Positions 1 through 6,771 of a DNA stretch of 64,000 bases are shown piece by piece. The notes beneath the pieces were generated by a model. That model saw only the letters and a program-made list of their open reading frames with translations. It searched no databases and was not told the DNA's origin. The stretch covers positions 1 through 64,000 of the forward strand of contig NZ_JAAXYO010000152.1 of NCBI RefSeq assembly GCF_018854015.1, read 5' to 3'. This DNA comes from Igneacidithiobacillus copahuensis (GTDB lineage: Bacteria > Pseudomonadota > Gammaproteobacteria > Acidithiobacillales > Acidithiobacillaceae). Position 1 is the first letter of the stretch; the number at the start of each line of letters is the position of its first letter. The position numbers and the translations under genes were made by a program.

Positions 1-41
1 CCCTTCATCCCTCGACTCCTTTCCTGAAGCCCAGAGCTTAA

Positions 42-374
42 CCCCTTGTCCAACTTTCGGGGGCCACTTCACTGGACGACTTTGGCGAGGGCTATGCAGG
101 TCTGAATCATCTGATAGAGATCCGGCCAGATTTGATCAAGATTGATCTGAAGCTCATTCGCAACATTGATCAGGATATCTTTAAGCAAGCCGTCGTCCGC
201 GCGACGACAAGCATGTGCAATGACCTTGGTATCGGTGTGATTGCAGAAGGCGTCGAGACTCGTGAAGAGTATCTTTGCCTTGAAAGCTTGGGTATTTCTC
301 TGATCCAGGGTTTCTTGTTTGCCCGACCAGGTTTTGAAAGGTTACCTGAGCCTAGTTACATCCGTCGCGAATAA
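42..374 (+). pseudogene. 5'-truncated EAL-domain (c-di-GMP phosphodiesterase) remnant
   Basis: The open frame encodes only the last third of an EAL domain. It shows the DDFG loop (LDDFGEGYAGL), the IKID strand, the VIAEGVET motif and the terminal QGFLFARP motif. The catalytic Glu-Ala-Leu signature and the first metal ligands lie upstream in intact proteins and are missing here. An in-frame TAA at positions 39-41 closes the frame before them, so the protein cannot extend leftward. The first ATG (132) would give just 80 residues. I read it as a decayed or rearranged phosphodiesterase without activity. A frameshifted gene continuing beyond the left edge cannot be excluded. It runs convergently into the SEL1 gene and lies close to two diguanylate cyclases. 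Confidence 0.75.
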
Positions 375-377
375 TGG

Positions 378-401
378 TTCCTGACGTTTGTCTGTCAGGA
401 A
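378..401. terminator. Hairpin between convergent genes
   Basis: TTCCTGAC (378-385) and GTCAGGAA (394-401) form a perfect 8-bp stem around an 8-nt loop, exactly between two converging reading frames and overlapping the stop of the minus-strand gene. There is no strong T-tract on either side, so termination is inferred from position. Confidence 0.45.
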
Positions 402-856
402 TCCAGGGCGCGGAGCTTGGCGAGGGCGACCGGATGGCCGGCCACGGCGGCCTTGCCCAGCCACTCGATGCCATGGGCGAGATTCACTTCGGTGCCCAGT
501 CCTTCCAGATACCCAGTGGCCAACCACTCCATGGCGTCGGCATGTCCCTTCTTGGCCGCCATCTCCAACCAGCGGATGGCAATGTCCGGCTGTCCGGCCT
601 CCAGAAAGATCAACGCGATGTTGTGGAAGCCAGCGGCCTTGCCCTCCATGGCATCCTGCAGGGCGGCCTCCAGTTCGGCGGAGACTGGCAGGCTGAGGTG
701 CGCGGCAAGATCAGGTAGAGCCAGCAAAAAGCTGCCTTTGTTGTCGGCCCCGGACTGCCGGGGGGACAGTATGCCATCGTCCACCCAGCGATAGATGGTC
801 TTGGTCGTCTTTCCCGTCAGCAGGCTTGCCAACATCACCGAAATCTCTGTAGACAT
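395..856 (-). CDS. SEL1-repeat protein with N-terminal HTH-like segment
   Basis: This is a 153-residue cytosolic protein. Residues about 8-35 (LLTGKTTKTIYRWVDDGIL) resemble a MerR/excisionase-like helix-turn-helix. Residues about 85-150 contain roughly two SEL1-type TPR-like repeats (AIRWLEMAAKKGHADAMEWL and a second copy ending GHPVALAKL). The frame is open to 946, but the ATG at 856 has a GGAG Shine-Dalgarno about 8 nt upstream, whereas the longer start would run through the direct-repeat array. No exact function is recognised. It is divergent from the pilin genes and faces the repeat array, so a regulatory or scaffold role in pilus expression is possible. The HTH assignment is by eye and tentative. 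Confidence 0.65.
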   Translation of the reverse strand: MSTEISVMLASLLTGKTTKTIYRWVDDGILSPRQSGADNKGSFLLALPDLAAHLSLPVSAELEAALQDAMEGKAAGFHNIALIFLEAGQPDIAIRWLEMAAKKGHADAMEWLATGYLEGLGTEVNLAHGIEWLGKAAVAGHPVALAKLRALDS

Positions 857-940
857 CGACGGACTCCTCACAACAGTCGCGCGTGCGCCAGTAGAAGAAT
901 GCGCCACCCGTGCCGGCCTGTCCATGGGCGCGGAGGCCAA

Positions 941-1066
941 TGTCACAAGAAAATCTGGGACATTTTTTCGGGAGTTCCTGCCGATACCCGGATGTCACAA
1001 GAAAACCCGTGACATTTTGGCTGGATTTTACGGCCAACCCATAATGTCAGGCAAAAACACGGGACA
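941..1066. repeat. Three 22-bp TGTCA-N12-(G/T)GACA repeats, about 51.5 bp apart
   Basis: The copies start at 941, 993 and 1044, so the periods are 52 and 51 bp. Each is 22 bp, begins TGTCA, ends GGACA or TGACA, and has an A-rich centre. Copies 1 and 2 share the first 13 bases (TGTCACAAGAAAA) and both continue into TTTT. The ends are inverted (TGTC against GACA). They lie about 95-220 bp upstream of the sigma-54 -24 element, the usual place for an enhancer-binding activator. TGTC-containing sites are known for PilR in Pseudomonas. A remnant of a TniA/Tn7-type transposon end, which also carries directly repeated TGT-type sites, is the alternative. Confidence 0.7.
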
Positions 1067-1160
1067 TCGGCGACGGGAGGCGCCGAATATCATCAAGACA
1101 GTATCTGCTGAACTGGACATAGACCCGATAAAATGAGGTGTTGGGAGGATAAGCAGGAAG

Positions 1161-1176
1161 TGGCACGGGCCTTGCT
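1161..1176 (+). promoter_or_regulatory. Sigma-54 (-24/-12) promoter of the pilin genes
   Basis: TGGCAC (1161-1166), a 5-bp spacer and TTGCT (1172-1176) match the RpoN consensus TGGCAC-N5-TTGCW. It lies 64 bp before the pilin ATG, which fits RpoN-dependent control of type IV pilin, normally through the PilS/PilR system. Confidence 0.88.
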
Positions 1177-1239
1177 TAGTTATCCTGCAACTCGCACGGG
1201 GCGAGTGTAGATTCAGTTCTCTGCAGGAGGAAGTACCCC

Positions 1240-1737
1240 ATGAGCATGAAAGTACAGCAAGCGAAGCGGGCTGCCGAAGCCGGTTTTACCCTTATCGAGC
1301 TGATGATCGTTATCGCCATCATCGGCATCCTCGCGGCCATCGCCATTCCGCAGTATGAGCAGTATATCGCAACTTCCAAGGCGACGACGATTACGCAAGA
1401 CTTTCATCAAGCCGTAACTCAATTGACTGCCGCTCAAGCTGCTGCTCAAGCTGGTCAAAAAACCACGATTCAGACAAATGCGGATATCGCGAACAGTGGA
1501 GCTTCGGTTAATGTGACCCCTGGTGGAACTGCTGGTACTGCGACTGCGGTAACCATTTCTCCAACAACCGGCACGGCCAGCGTTGTGCTGACTGTCCCTA
1601 GTACTAGCAAGAGCGTTGCAACCGCAGTTTCAAATGCCTTGGTTGCTGCTGGCATCAGTACTTGCACTGGTCTGACAAATGCCGGCGGCACTTGTACTGC
1701 CACGATTACCGCAGACGGCGGCGTCACATATAATTGA
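1240..1737 (+). CDS. Type IV major-type pilin
   Basis: This is a 165-residue prepilin with the class III signal. A basic 15-residue leader ends in Gly15, and mature Phe16 begins FTLIELMIVIAIIGILAAIA with the obligatory Glu5. PilD should cleave and N-methylate at G15/F16. The mature protein is about 150 residues. The C-terminal D-region cysteines C142 and C152 probably form the disulfide loop. The globular part is very rich in Ala, Thr, Ser and Gly. A strong AGGAGG lies 9 nt before the ATG. It is the first gene after the sigma-54 promoter and is followed by a second pilin. Whether it makes the main pilus fibre or a specialised pseudopilus cannot be told from sequence. Confidence 0.88.
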   Translation: MSMKVQQAKRAAEAGFTLIELMIVIAIIGILAAIAIPQYEQYIATSKATTITQDFHQAVTQLTAAQAAAQAGQKTTIQTNADIANSGASVNVTPGGTAGTATAVTISPTTGTASVVLTVPSTSKSVATAVSNALVAAGISTCTGLTNAGGTCTATITADGGVTYN

Positions 1738-1795
1738 TTTGAATCGCGTACCCCTTCGTGGGTGCGCCTCATCCGCTGCTTCGGTATGCAGACAA

Positions 1796-1816
1796 GGCTC
1801 TGGATTTTCCAGAGCC
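1796..1816 (+). other. Perfect intercistronic hairpin between the two pilin genes
   Basis: GGCTCTGGA (1796-1804) and TCCAGAGCC (1808-1816) form a 9-bp stem with a 3-nt loop, lying 20 nt before the second pilin start. No T-tract follows, so it is more likely an mRNA stabiliser, attenuator or processing site that sets unequal pilin levels than a full terminator. Confidence 0.6.
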
Positions 1817-1836
1817 CTCTCGGAAGGGTCAAAAAC

Positions 1837-2382
1837 ATGGATAGCACAATGTTGGGCGCCGGTTCCGAAAGGGCTTTCGGATGGCCCCCTGAGGAAGGCT
1901 TTACCCTGATTGAGCTGATGATTGTCGTCGCGATCATTGGCATCCTCGCCGCCATCGCCATCCCGCAATACTTTCAGTACATCGAAACGGCCAAGGCGCA
2001 GACGGTGGCGGGCAACCTCAAGCTGGCGGTGGATGCAGTCACCAATGCCTATGCCGCCAGCAACAACCATGTCTCGACCAATATCTATAGCACCCTCAAC
2101 GGCAATGTGGCGCATGACGTTGCCGACCCGGTCTATGGTCAGGGTACGCCGGCCTTCGTTACCGGTGGACCCGCTTCGAAATGCGGCCAAGTGGCTATCA
2201 GTGCCAGCACCATCAGTGCCGCTGGCCCGGCGCCTACCACCATCAAAGTTATCACCAGCGGTTGTACAGGCACCTTGGGCACCTCTATCGCTCGCGCCTG
2301 CAGTGCTGCTGGTTTCCCCTCGGCGGCTGCCGCCACCGGCTCCGGGGTCGTTATCACCCAAAATGGCGGGGTCACCCCCTAG
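1837..2382 (+). CDS. Second type IV pilin
   Basis: This is a 181-residue prepilin. A 21-residue leader ends EEG, and mature Phe22 begins FTLIELMIVVAIIGILAAIA, nearly identical to the upstream pilin over the hydrophobic N-helix. The rest diverges strongly and carries three Cys (in KCGQV, SGCTG and RACSA) instead of two. The frame opens at 1762, but the ATG at 1837 is preceded by GGAAGGG at a usable distance and gives a more normal leader. The leader is atypical in being acidic and long. Probable roles are a second structural pilin or an abundant minor pilin, co-transcribed from the sigma-54 promoter with expression tuned by the hairpin in front. Confidence 0.85.
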   Translation: MDSTMLGAGSERAFGWPPEEGFTLIELMIVVAIIGILAAIAIPQYFQYIETAKAQTVAGNLKLAVDAVTNAYAASNNHVSTNIYSTLNGNVAHDVADPVYGQGTPAFVTGGPASKCGQVAISASTISAAGPAPTTIKVITSGCTGTLGTSIARACSAAGFPSAAAATGSGVVITQNGGVTP

Positions 2383-2409
2383 CCAACCACACAACCAGGA
2401 GAGTGAAAG

Positions 2410-2592
2410 ATGAACGTTCAGGAACGCATCCAGCAATTGCAGTCTCGCCGCCATCGCCTGCTCGACCGCCGTGCCGAGCGCGGCGCGCCGGTCGCCAGCC
2501 TCGACCTGGAGCTGAATGTGGTGCGCAGTGAATTGATTGCCCTGTACGAAATCCAGCGTGAGCGGCGCATCGCCCTGCGCCTGGCGAGCTAG
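2410..2592 (+). CDS. Small helical protein of unknown function
   Basis: This 60-residue protein is highly charged, rich in Arg, Leu and Glu, and probably entirely alpha-helical or coiled coil (it begins MNVQERIQQLQSRRHRL). There is no signal peptide or membrane segment. A clear AGGAG stands 9-10 nt before the ATG, 27 nt after the second pilin stop, and the first diguanylate cyclase follows 18 nt later, so it is likely part of the same transcript. No family is recognised. Its place between pilins and a c-di-GMP enzyme suggests an adaptor or small regulator, which is inference only. Confidence 0.65.
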   Translation: MNVQERIQQLQSRRHRLLDRRAERGAPVASLDLELNVVRSELIALYEIQRERRIALRLAS

Positions 2593-2610
2593 TCCGGCTG
2601 CCGCCCTGCC

Positions 2611-4131
2611 GTGAGTAGCGACGACGCCCCCCGGAGTTCCCCAGGCCGCAGCTTCTGGCAGCGCCTGGGGCGCCCGCCGCAAGCGGACCAAACGGTCCGC
2701 GAGCAGCAGCAGTTGCTCGCTTGGCGCGGGGCCTTGTCGGCGGTGTTGGTGCCGGCGGCAGAGGAACGGCAGGTCCTGCAGCGCTTTTGCGAAATTACCG
2801 TGCAACAGGGAGTGGCAGACCTGGCGGCGTTGCTGCGCCCCGGTCCGCAGTCGATACTCCAACCGGTGGCCTTGAGTGGTCCCCGCGCCTTCGTCAGCGA
2901 TATTTGCTGTTCGCCGAGTGCCGCCATCTCCGATACCCAAGGTCCACTGGGAAGGACTTGGCGCGAAGGGCGCGCCTGGTACTCCGAGGAGCGGCCTTCT
3001 GCTGCGGCCTTTGTCGAGTGGAATGCACAAGTGGCGCGGCGTGGGCTGCGCGCCTCGGCCATCCTGCCGGTGTTGCGGCGCGGGCGGATCTGGGCCCTGT
3101 TGCTGCTGGCGCGCGAGCGGCAAAGCGATTGGGCCAGCGACAGCCAGATGCTCCTCGAATCCACGGCGCAACTGCTGGGCGACGTCCTCGAAGACCTGGC
3201 CAAACAGCAGTTACAGCTCATTCTGGGATCCGGCCTGCGGGCCGCCCTCGACAGCGTGGTGCTCACCGACGCACGGCGGCGGGTGCTCTATGTCAACCAG
3301 AGCTTTACCCTGATGACGGGGTATAAAGAAGACGAAATCTGTCACAAGGGCCTCAAGATTCTGCAGGGCCCGGAAACCAGTTTGGCGGATCTGGCAAGCC
3401 TCGACATGGCCTTACGCGAAGGCGCCGCGTGGTCAGGCAAGCTGCTGAATTATCAGCGCAACGGGCAGACGTTCTGGAATCAGGTGAGTATCGTCCCGAT
3501 TCGCAACGCGGCCGAGGAGTTGACCCACTTTCTGGGCATTTTGCGCGATGTGAGCCGTGAGCATTCGTTGCTGGGGCAGCTGGAGTACGAGGCTCGCCAC
3601 GACCGCCTGACCGGTCTGGCCAATCGCCGCGCACTTGACGACGAACTGGAGCTGGCCCTGGCCCGGGTGCAGCGCAATCGTTCCAGCCTGACGGTCTGCC
3701 TGATCGACCTCGATTCTTTCAAGCCGATCAATGACCGCTACGGCCACGATGCTGGCGATCATGTGCTGCAGGTCGTGGCGCGCCGCCTGCGCGAAGGGCT
3801 GCGACGCACGGATTATGTGGCGCGTCTGGGTGGCGATGAATTTGTCATCCTGCTGGAGGGCTATCGCACTCCCAAAGACTTGGTGCAGGTGCTGCTCAAG
3901 CTGGAATCCCTGGTCAATGCGCCCATCCTGCTCCCCAACGGGCAAGAGGTTGCGGTGCAACTGAGCATGGGTGTCTGCCGCTATCCCGAGGACGGTGAGG
4001 TCGATGTCGGGCGTCTGTTGCGCTACGCGGATCTGGCGCTCTACCAGGCCAAGGCCAACCGGCAGCAACGCATTCAGTACTGGGTGTTTCATCACGAGCG
4101 GATACTGGCACGGCAAAGCGCGGGCGGGTGA
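2611..4131 (+). CDS. Diguanylate cyclase, GAF-PAS-GGDEF (copy 1)
   Basis: This is a 506-residue soluble protein that should make c-di-GMP from two GTP. The order is a GAF-like sensor (about 35-195), PAS (about 205-315, with VLYVNQSFTLMTGY) and GGDEF (about 325-490). The active site GGDEF is at 407-411. The product-inhibition I-site RxxD (RRTD) lies five residues before it, so feedback inhibition is expected. The start is GTG with no convincing Shine-Dalgarno, so the N-terminus is uncertain. It follows the pilin genes and has a close paralogue just downstream, pointing to tandem duplication. Co-location with type IV pilins suggests control of twitching or attachment. Confidence 0.88.
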   Translation: MSSDDAPRSSPGRSFWQRLGRPPQADQTVREQQQLLAWRGALSAVLVPAAEERQVLQRFCEITVQQGVADLAALLRPGPQSILQPVALSGPRAFVSDICCSPSAAISDTQGPLGRTWREGRAWYSEERPSAAAFVEWNAQVARRGLRASAILPVLRRGRIWALLLLARERQSDWASDSQMLLESTAQLLGDVLEDLAKQQLQLILGSGLRAALDSVVLTDARRRVLYVNQSFTLMTGYKEDEICHKGLKILQGPETSLADLASLDMALREGAAWSGKLLNYQRNGQTFWNQVSIVPIRNAAEELTHFLGILRDVSREHSLLGQLEYEARHDRLTGLANRRALDDELELALARVQRNRSSLTVCLIDLDSFKPINDRYGHDAGDHVLQVVARRLREGLRRTDYVARLGGDEFVILLEGYRTPKDLVQVLLKLESLVNAPILLPNGQEVAVQLSMGVCRYPEDGEVDVGRLLRYADLALYQAKANRQQRIQYWVFHHERILARQSAGG

Positions 4132-4215
4132 CGTCGGCAAAAATGTACAGTCCCACCTGCGCGCTATTTTTCGCTAGAATAGACGCCTATATTCCTCTGC
4201 AAGGATTCCCGCTGT

Positions 4216-5775
4216 ATGTCTGATGCTTTCGACGATTCGCATGGCGACTCTCCCGGCGCCCGTTTCTGGCGCTTGTTGGGGCGCAGCGGGCAGGCGGACA
4301 GTAATATCCGTCGTCAGCAGCAGCTATTGACCTGGCGCGAGGCGATTGCCGCCATCCTCGTGGCGCGCCGCAGCGAAGGGGATCTGATGCAGCGCTTCTG
4401 TGACAGTGTGCTGCACAATCAGGTCGCCTCCTTTGCCGCCATTCTCCTACCAGATGCCGATGGTATCCTGCAGCCGATGGCCCTGGCGGGCTCGCGCACT
4501 ATTCTGGAGGGGGTGCGCTGCTCGATCCATGTCCATCTGCCCGAGGGCCAGGGCCCGTTAGGCCTGGCCTGGCGCGAGGAGCGTTCGTTTTACTCTTCTC
4601 GCCTGCATAATGGTCCCAGCCTGCGCGCCTGGACCGATCGCTTGCAACGTCTGGGGGTTTCCTCTACGGCAGTGCTTCCGCTCGCGCGCCAGCAGCAGGC
4701 GTGGGGGCTGTTGCTGCTCTTGCGGCACAGTGGTGCTGCCTGGCCGGGGGACGAACAGATGTTGCTGGAGTCCACCGTGCGGGTGCTGTCTGAAACCCTG
4801 GAAGACGTCGCAACCTATGATCTGCAGGCCACGCTGGGTGCTGGGCTGCGTTCGGCCTTCGACGCCGTGGTGCTGACCGATACCCAAAAACGCATCCTCT
4901 ATGTCAACCAGAGTTTCACCCTGATGACCGGCTATCGCCTGGAGGAGGTCAGGGAGCGGGGCTTGCGCGTGTTGCAGGGGGCGCATACCAGCACACAGGA
5001 GCTGGCGGCGCTCGATCATGCCGTGGCGGAGGAGTCGCCCTGGGAGGGCAAGCTCCTCAATTATCGGCACGATGGCACCGAATTCTGGAACCACATCAGC
5101 ATCATCCCGGTGCGCGATGGGGCAGGGGTGCTGACGCATTTTGTCGGGATTTTACGCGACGTGAGCCGTGAGCAGCAGCTTTTCGAGCAGATGGATTACG
5201 AGTCGCGGCATGATCGTCTGACCGGGCTGGCCAATCGCCGCGCCCTGGATGACGAACTGGAACTGGCCGTGGCGCGGGCGCAGCGCAATGCGTCCACCCT
5301 GGCGGTCTGCATGATCGATCTTGATCATTTCAAACCGATCAATGACCTCTACGGCCATGAGTCCGGCGACCGGGTGCTGCAAGTGATCAGTCGCCGTCTG
5401 CGCGACAGCCTGCGACGTACGGATTATGTGGCTCGGCTGGGGGGCGATGAGTTTGTCGTGCTGATTGAGGGCTACCGCAATCTCGACGAATTGGAACTGG
5501 TGTTGGTCAAAATCGAAGCGGGAGTCAATGCGCCCATCCTGCTCGCCAACGGTCGAGAGGTGGCGGTGCGCCTGAGCATGGGGATCTGCCGGGTGCCTGA
5601 AGACGGCGTACAGGATCCGGGAAATCTGCTGCGCTACGCCGACCAGGCCTTGTATCGAGCCAAAGCAATCCGCAACGAACGCAGCCACTACTGGGTGTTC
5701 CATCAGGACTCGCGCCTGGATTTAGGACCCGAACGCCGCGCTGGCCTGCTCAGCAAGCCGGAGGGAAAAGAATGA
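4216..5775 (+). CDS. Diguanylate cyclase, GAF-PAS-GGDEF (copy 2)
   Basis: This 519-residue paralogue of the preceding gene has the same architecture: GAF-like about 37-200, PAS about 208-318, GGDEF about 328-495. GGDEF is at 409-413, again with an intact RRTD I-site. PAS and GGDEF are very similar between the copies, whereas the GAF parts and extreme N-termini differ more, as expected if the two sense different inputs. The 84-bp gap from copy 1 holds a plausible -10 (TAGAAT near 4175), so it may also be transcribed separately. The ATG follows AAGGATT. No EAL or HD-GYP domain is attached, and the only phosphodiesterase-like sequence nearby is the dead EAL remnant. Confidence 0.88.
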   Translation: MSDAFDDSHGDSPGARFWRLLGRSGQADSNIRRQQQLLTWREAIAAILVARRSEGDLMQRFCDSVLHNQVASFAAILLPDADGILQPMALAGSRTILEGVRCSIHVHLPEGQGPLGLAWREERSFYSSRLHNGPSLRAWTDRLQRLGVSSTAVLPLARQQQAWGLLLLLRHSGAAWPGDEQMLLESTVRVLSETLEDVATYDLQATLGAGLRSAFDAVVLTDTQKRILYVNQSFTLMTGYRLEEVRERGLRVLQGAHTSTQELAALDHAVAEESPWEGKLLNYRHDGTEFWNHISIIPVRDGAGVLTHFVGILRDVSREQQLFEQMDYESRHDRLTGLANRRALDDELELAVARAQRNASTLAVCMIDLDHFKPINDLYGHESGDRVLQVISRRLRDSLRRTDYVARLGGDEFVVLIEGYRNLDELELVLVKIEAGVNAPILLANGREVAVRLSMGICRVPEDGVQDPGNLLRYADQALYRAKAIRNERSHYWVFHQDSRLDLGPERRAGLLSKPEGKE

Positions 5776-5900
5776 AGGGAAGATCCTGGTGGGCACGCGC
5801 CAAAGATTCTATTGGCTATGGTGACGTTTTGCTGCCTTGTCGATATCTGTGCCGGTAAGGAATATCTGGTAAAAGATCCGAACCATTAGGGTGTTAAGAA

Positions 5901-5952
5901 TGTCATAGGTTTGTCATAAAAGCTTCATCATAGTGTCACATTGCTCTGTTAT
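5901..5952 (+). promoter_or_regulatory. Pho box array (PhoB site) and -10
   Basis: Four 11-bp-phased half sites start at 5901 (TGTCAT), 5912 (TGTCAT), 5923 (CTTCATC, degenerate) and 5934 (TGTCAC). Exact 11-bp phasing of TGTCA-type half sites is the hallmark of PhoB boxes. A candidate -10, TGTTAT (5947-5952), lies just downstream, so PhoB would replace the -35 contact. It drives the SEL1-phospholipase pair. Confidence 0.82.
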
Positions 5953-6033
5953 TGTTTGTCCACAGTTTGACAAAACCGCTACAGTCACGGGGTGAAGTGG
6001 CCCCCGGATGGTGGGCAAGGGGGCGAGAGACTC

Positions 6034-6771
6034 ATGAAAAAATTCATCGGCGCAGTATTTCTGGGAATCTGGAGGTCGGGTTCCGCACTGGGCGCCCCTC
6101 TGATTGCCATGAGCAACACTGCCAATCCTGGCGCGGTTGCTGATGCCTATCTGGCCCATGCCCGGGTCATTCGCGAGAGTGACCGGCCGATCGTCGTACT
6201 GCTCAATCGCGATGATTACGGTGCGGCCATCCCGCTGCTGCGCAAGGCGGCAGCGGATAAGGACGACTTCTGGGTGGCCGATACCCTTGGGCATCTTTAT
6301 CAGGCGGGGCTTGGGGTGGAACCCAGTCCGCAGCAAGCCTTTCAGTGGTATCTGCAGGCCGCCGAGGCGGGCGACCGCTCCGCCCAGCGACAGGTGGCCA
6401 ATGCCTACCTGAATGGCTGGGGGGTGGCCGCCAATCCGCAGCGGGCCGCCTTCTGGTTCCGTCAGGGCCTGATGGTGCCGCAGGTAGTCAATGCCGACTT
6501 CTGGTTGGGCAAGACCTACGCAGCCGGCAAGCTGATGCCGAAGAACATGGACAAGGCTGCCTGGTATCAGGGGCGCAGTCTGGAGTTGCTACAGACGCTA
6601 TACGCGGAACGGGTGGGGGCGGCGGCCTATGATCTGGGCATTGCCTATCTCCACGGCGACGGTGTGGACAAGGATCGCACGCGGGCAGAGGCGTATTTTC
6701 GTCAGGCCCTGGCCTGGCATTATCCCGCAGCAGCGTACGCGATCACGCATCTGGAGGAAAAGCACTCATGA
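6034..6771 (+). CDS. Exported SEL1-repeat protein, partner of the phospholipase
   Basis: The protein has 245 residues. It begins MKKFIGAVFLGIW, a Sec-type signal peptide with likely cleavage after SALGA (about residue 21). The rest is a run of about four to five SEL1/TPR-like repeats from about residue 60 to 240 (for example QAFQWYLQAAEAGDRSAQRQ, then WLGKTYAAG, YLHGDGVDKDRT and AEAYFRQAL). The frame is open from 5992, but the ATG at 6034 puts the basic signal start first. Its stop overlaps the phospholipase start by 4 bp (ATGA), so the two are translationally coupled. It may act as a periplasmic scaffold or regulator of that enzyme; the pairing is seen, the role is inferred. The upstream Pho box predicts induction by phosphate starvation. 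Confidence 0.78.
   Translation: MKKFIGAVFLGIWRSGSALGAPLIAMSNTANPGAVADAYLAHARVIRESDRPIVVLLNRDDYGAAIPLLRKAAADKDDFWVADTLGHLYQAGLGVEPSPQQAFQWYLQAAEAGDRSAQRQVANAYLNGWGVAANPQRAAFWFRQGLMVPQVVNADFWLGKTYAAGKLMPKNMDKAAWYQGRSLELLQTLYAERVGAAAYDLGIAYLHGDGVDKDRTRAEAYFRQALAWHYPAAAYAITHLEEKHS

Larger units (their letters stand above)
857..1239. other. Divergent intergenic region upstream of the pilin genes
   Basis: This 383-bp gap separates the minus-strand SEL1/HTH gene from the plus-strand pilin. It contains the three-copy 22-bp repeat array (941-1066), a sigma-54 promoter (1161-1176) and the pilin Shine-Dalgarno AGGAGG. Between 1067 and 1160 I see no gene and no clear sigma-70 promoter. Confidence 0.7.

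Noticed and set aside
941..1066. Possible mini-CRISPR: three 22-bp repeats with 29-30-bp spacers
   Set aside because: Only three copies, the third strongly diverged, no cas genes and no leader. The copies are palindromic ends with an A-rich centre upstream of a sigma-54 promoter.
1630..3171. 513-codon minus-strand frame across both pilins and the 60-aa gene
   Set aside because: It is antisense to four genes with strong Shine-Dalgarno and motifs, and its sequence is low-complexity.
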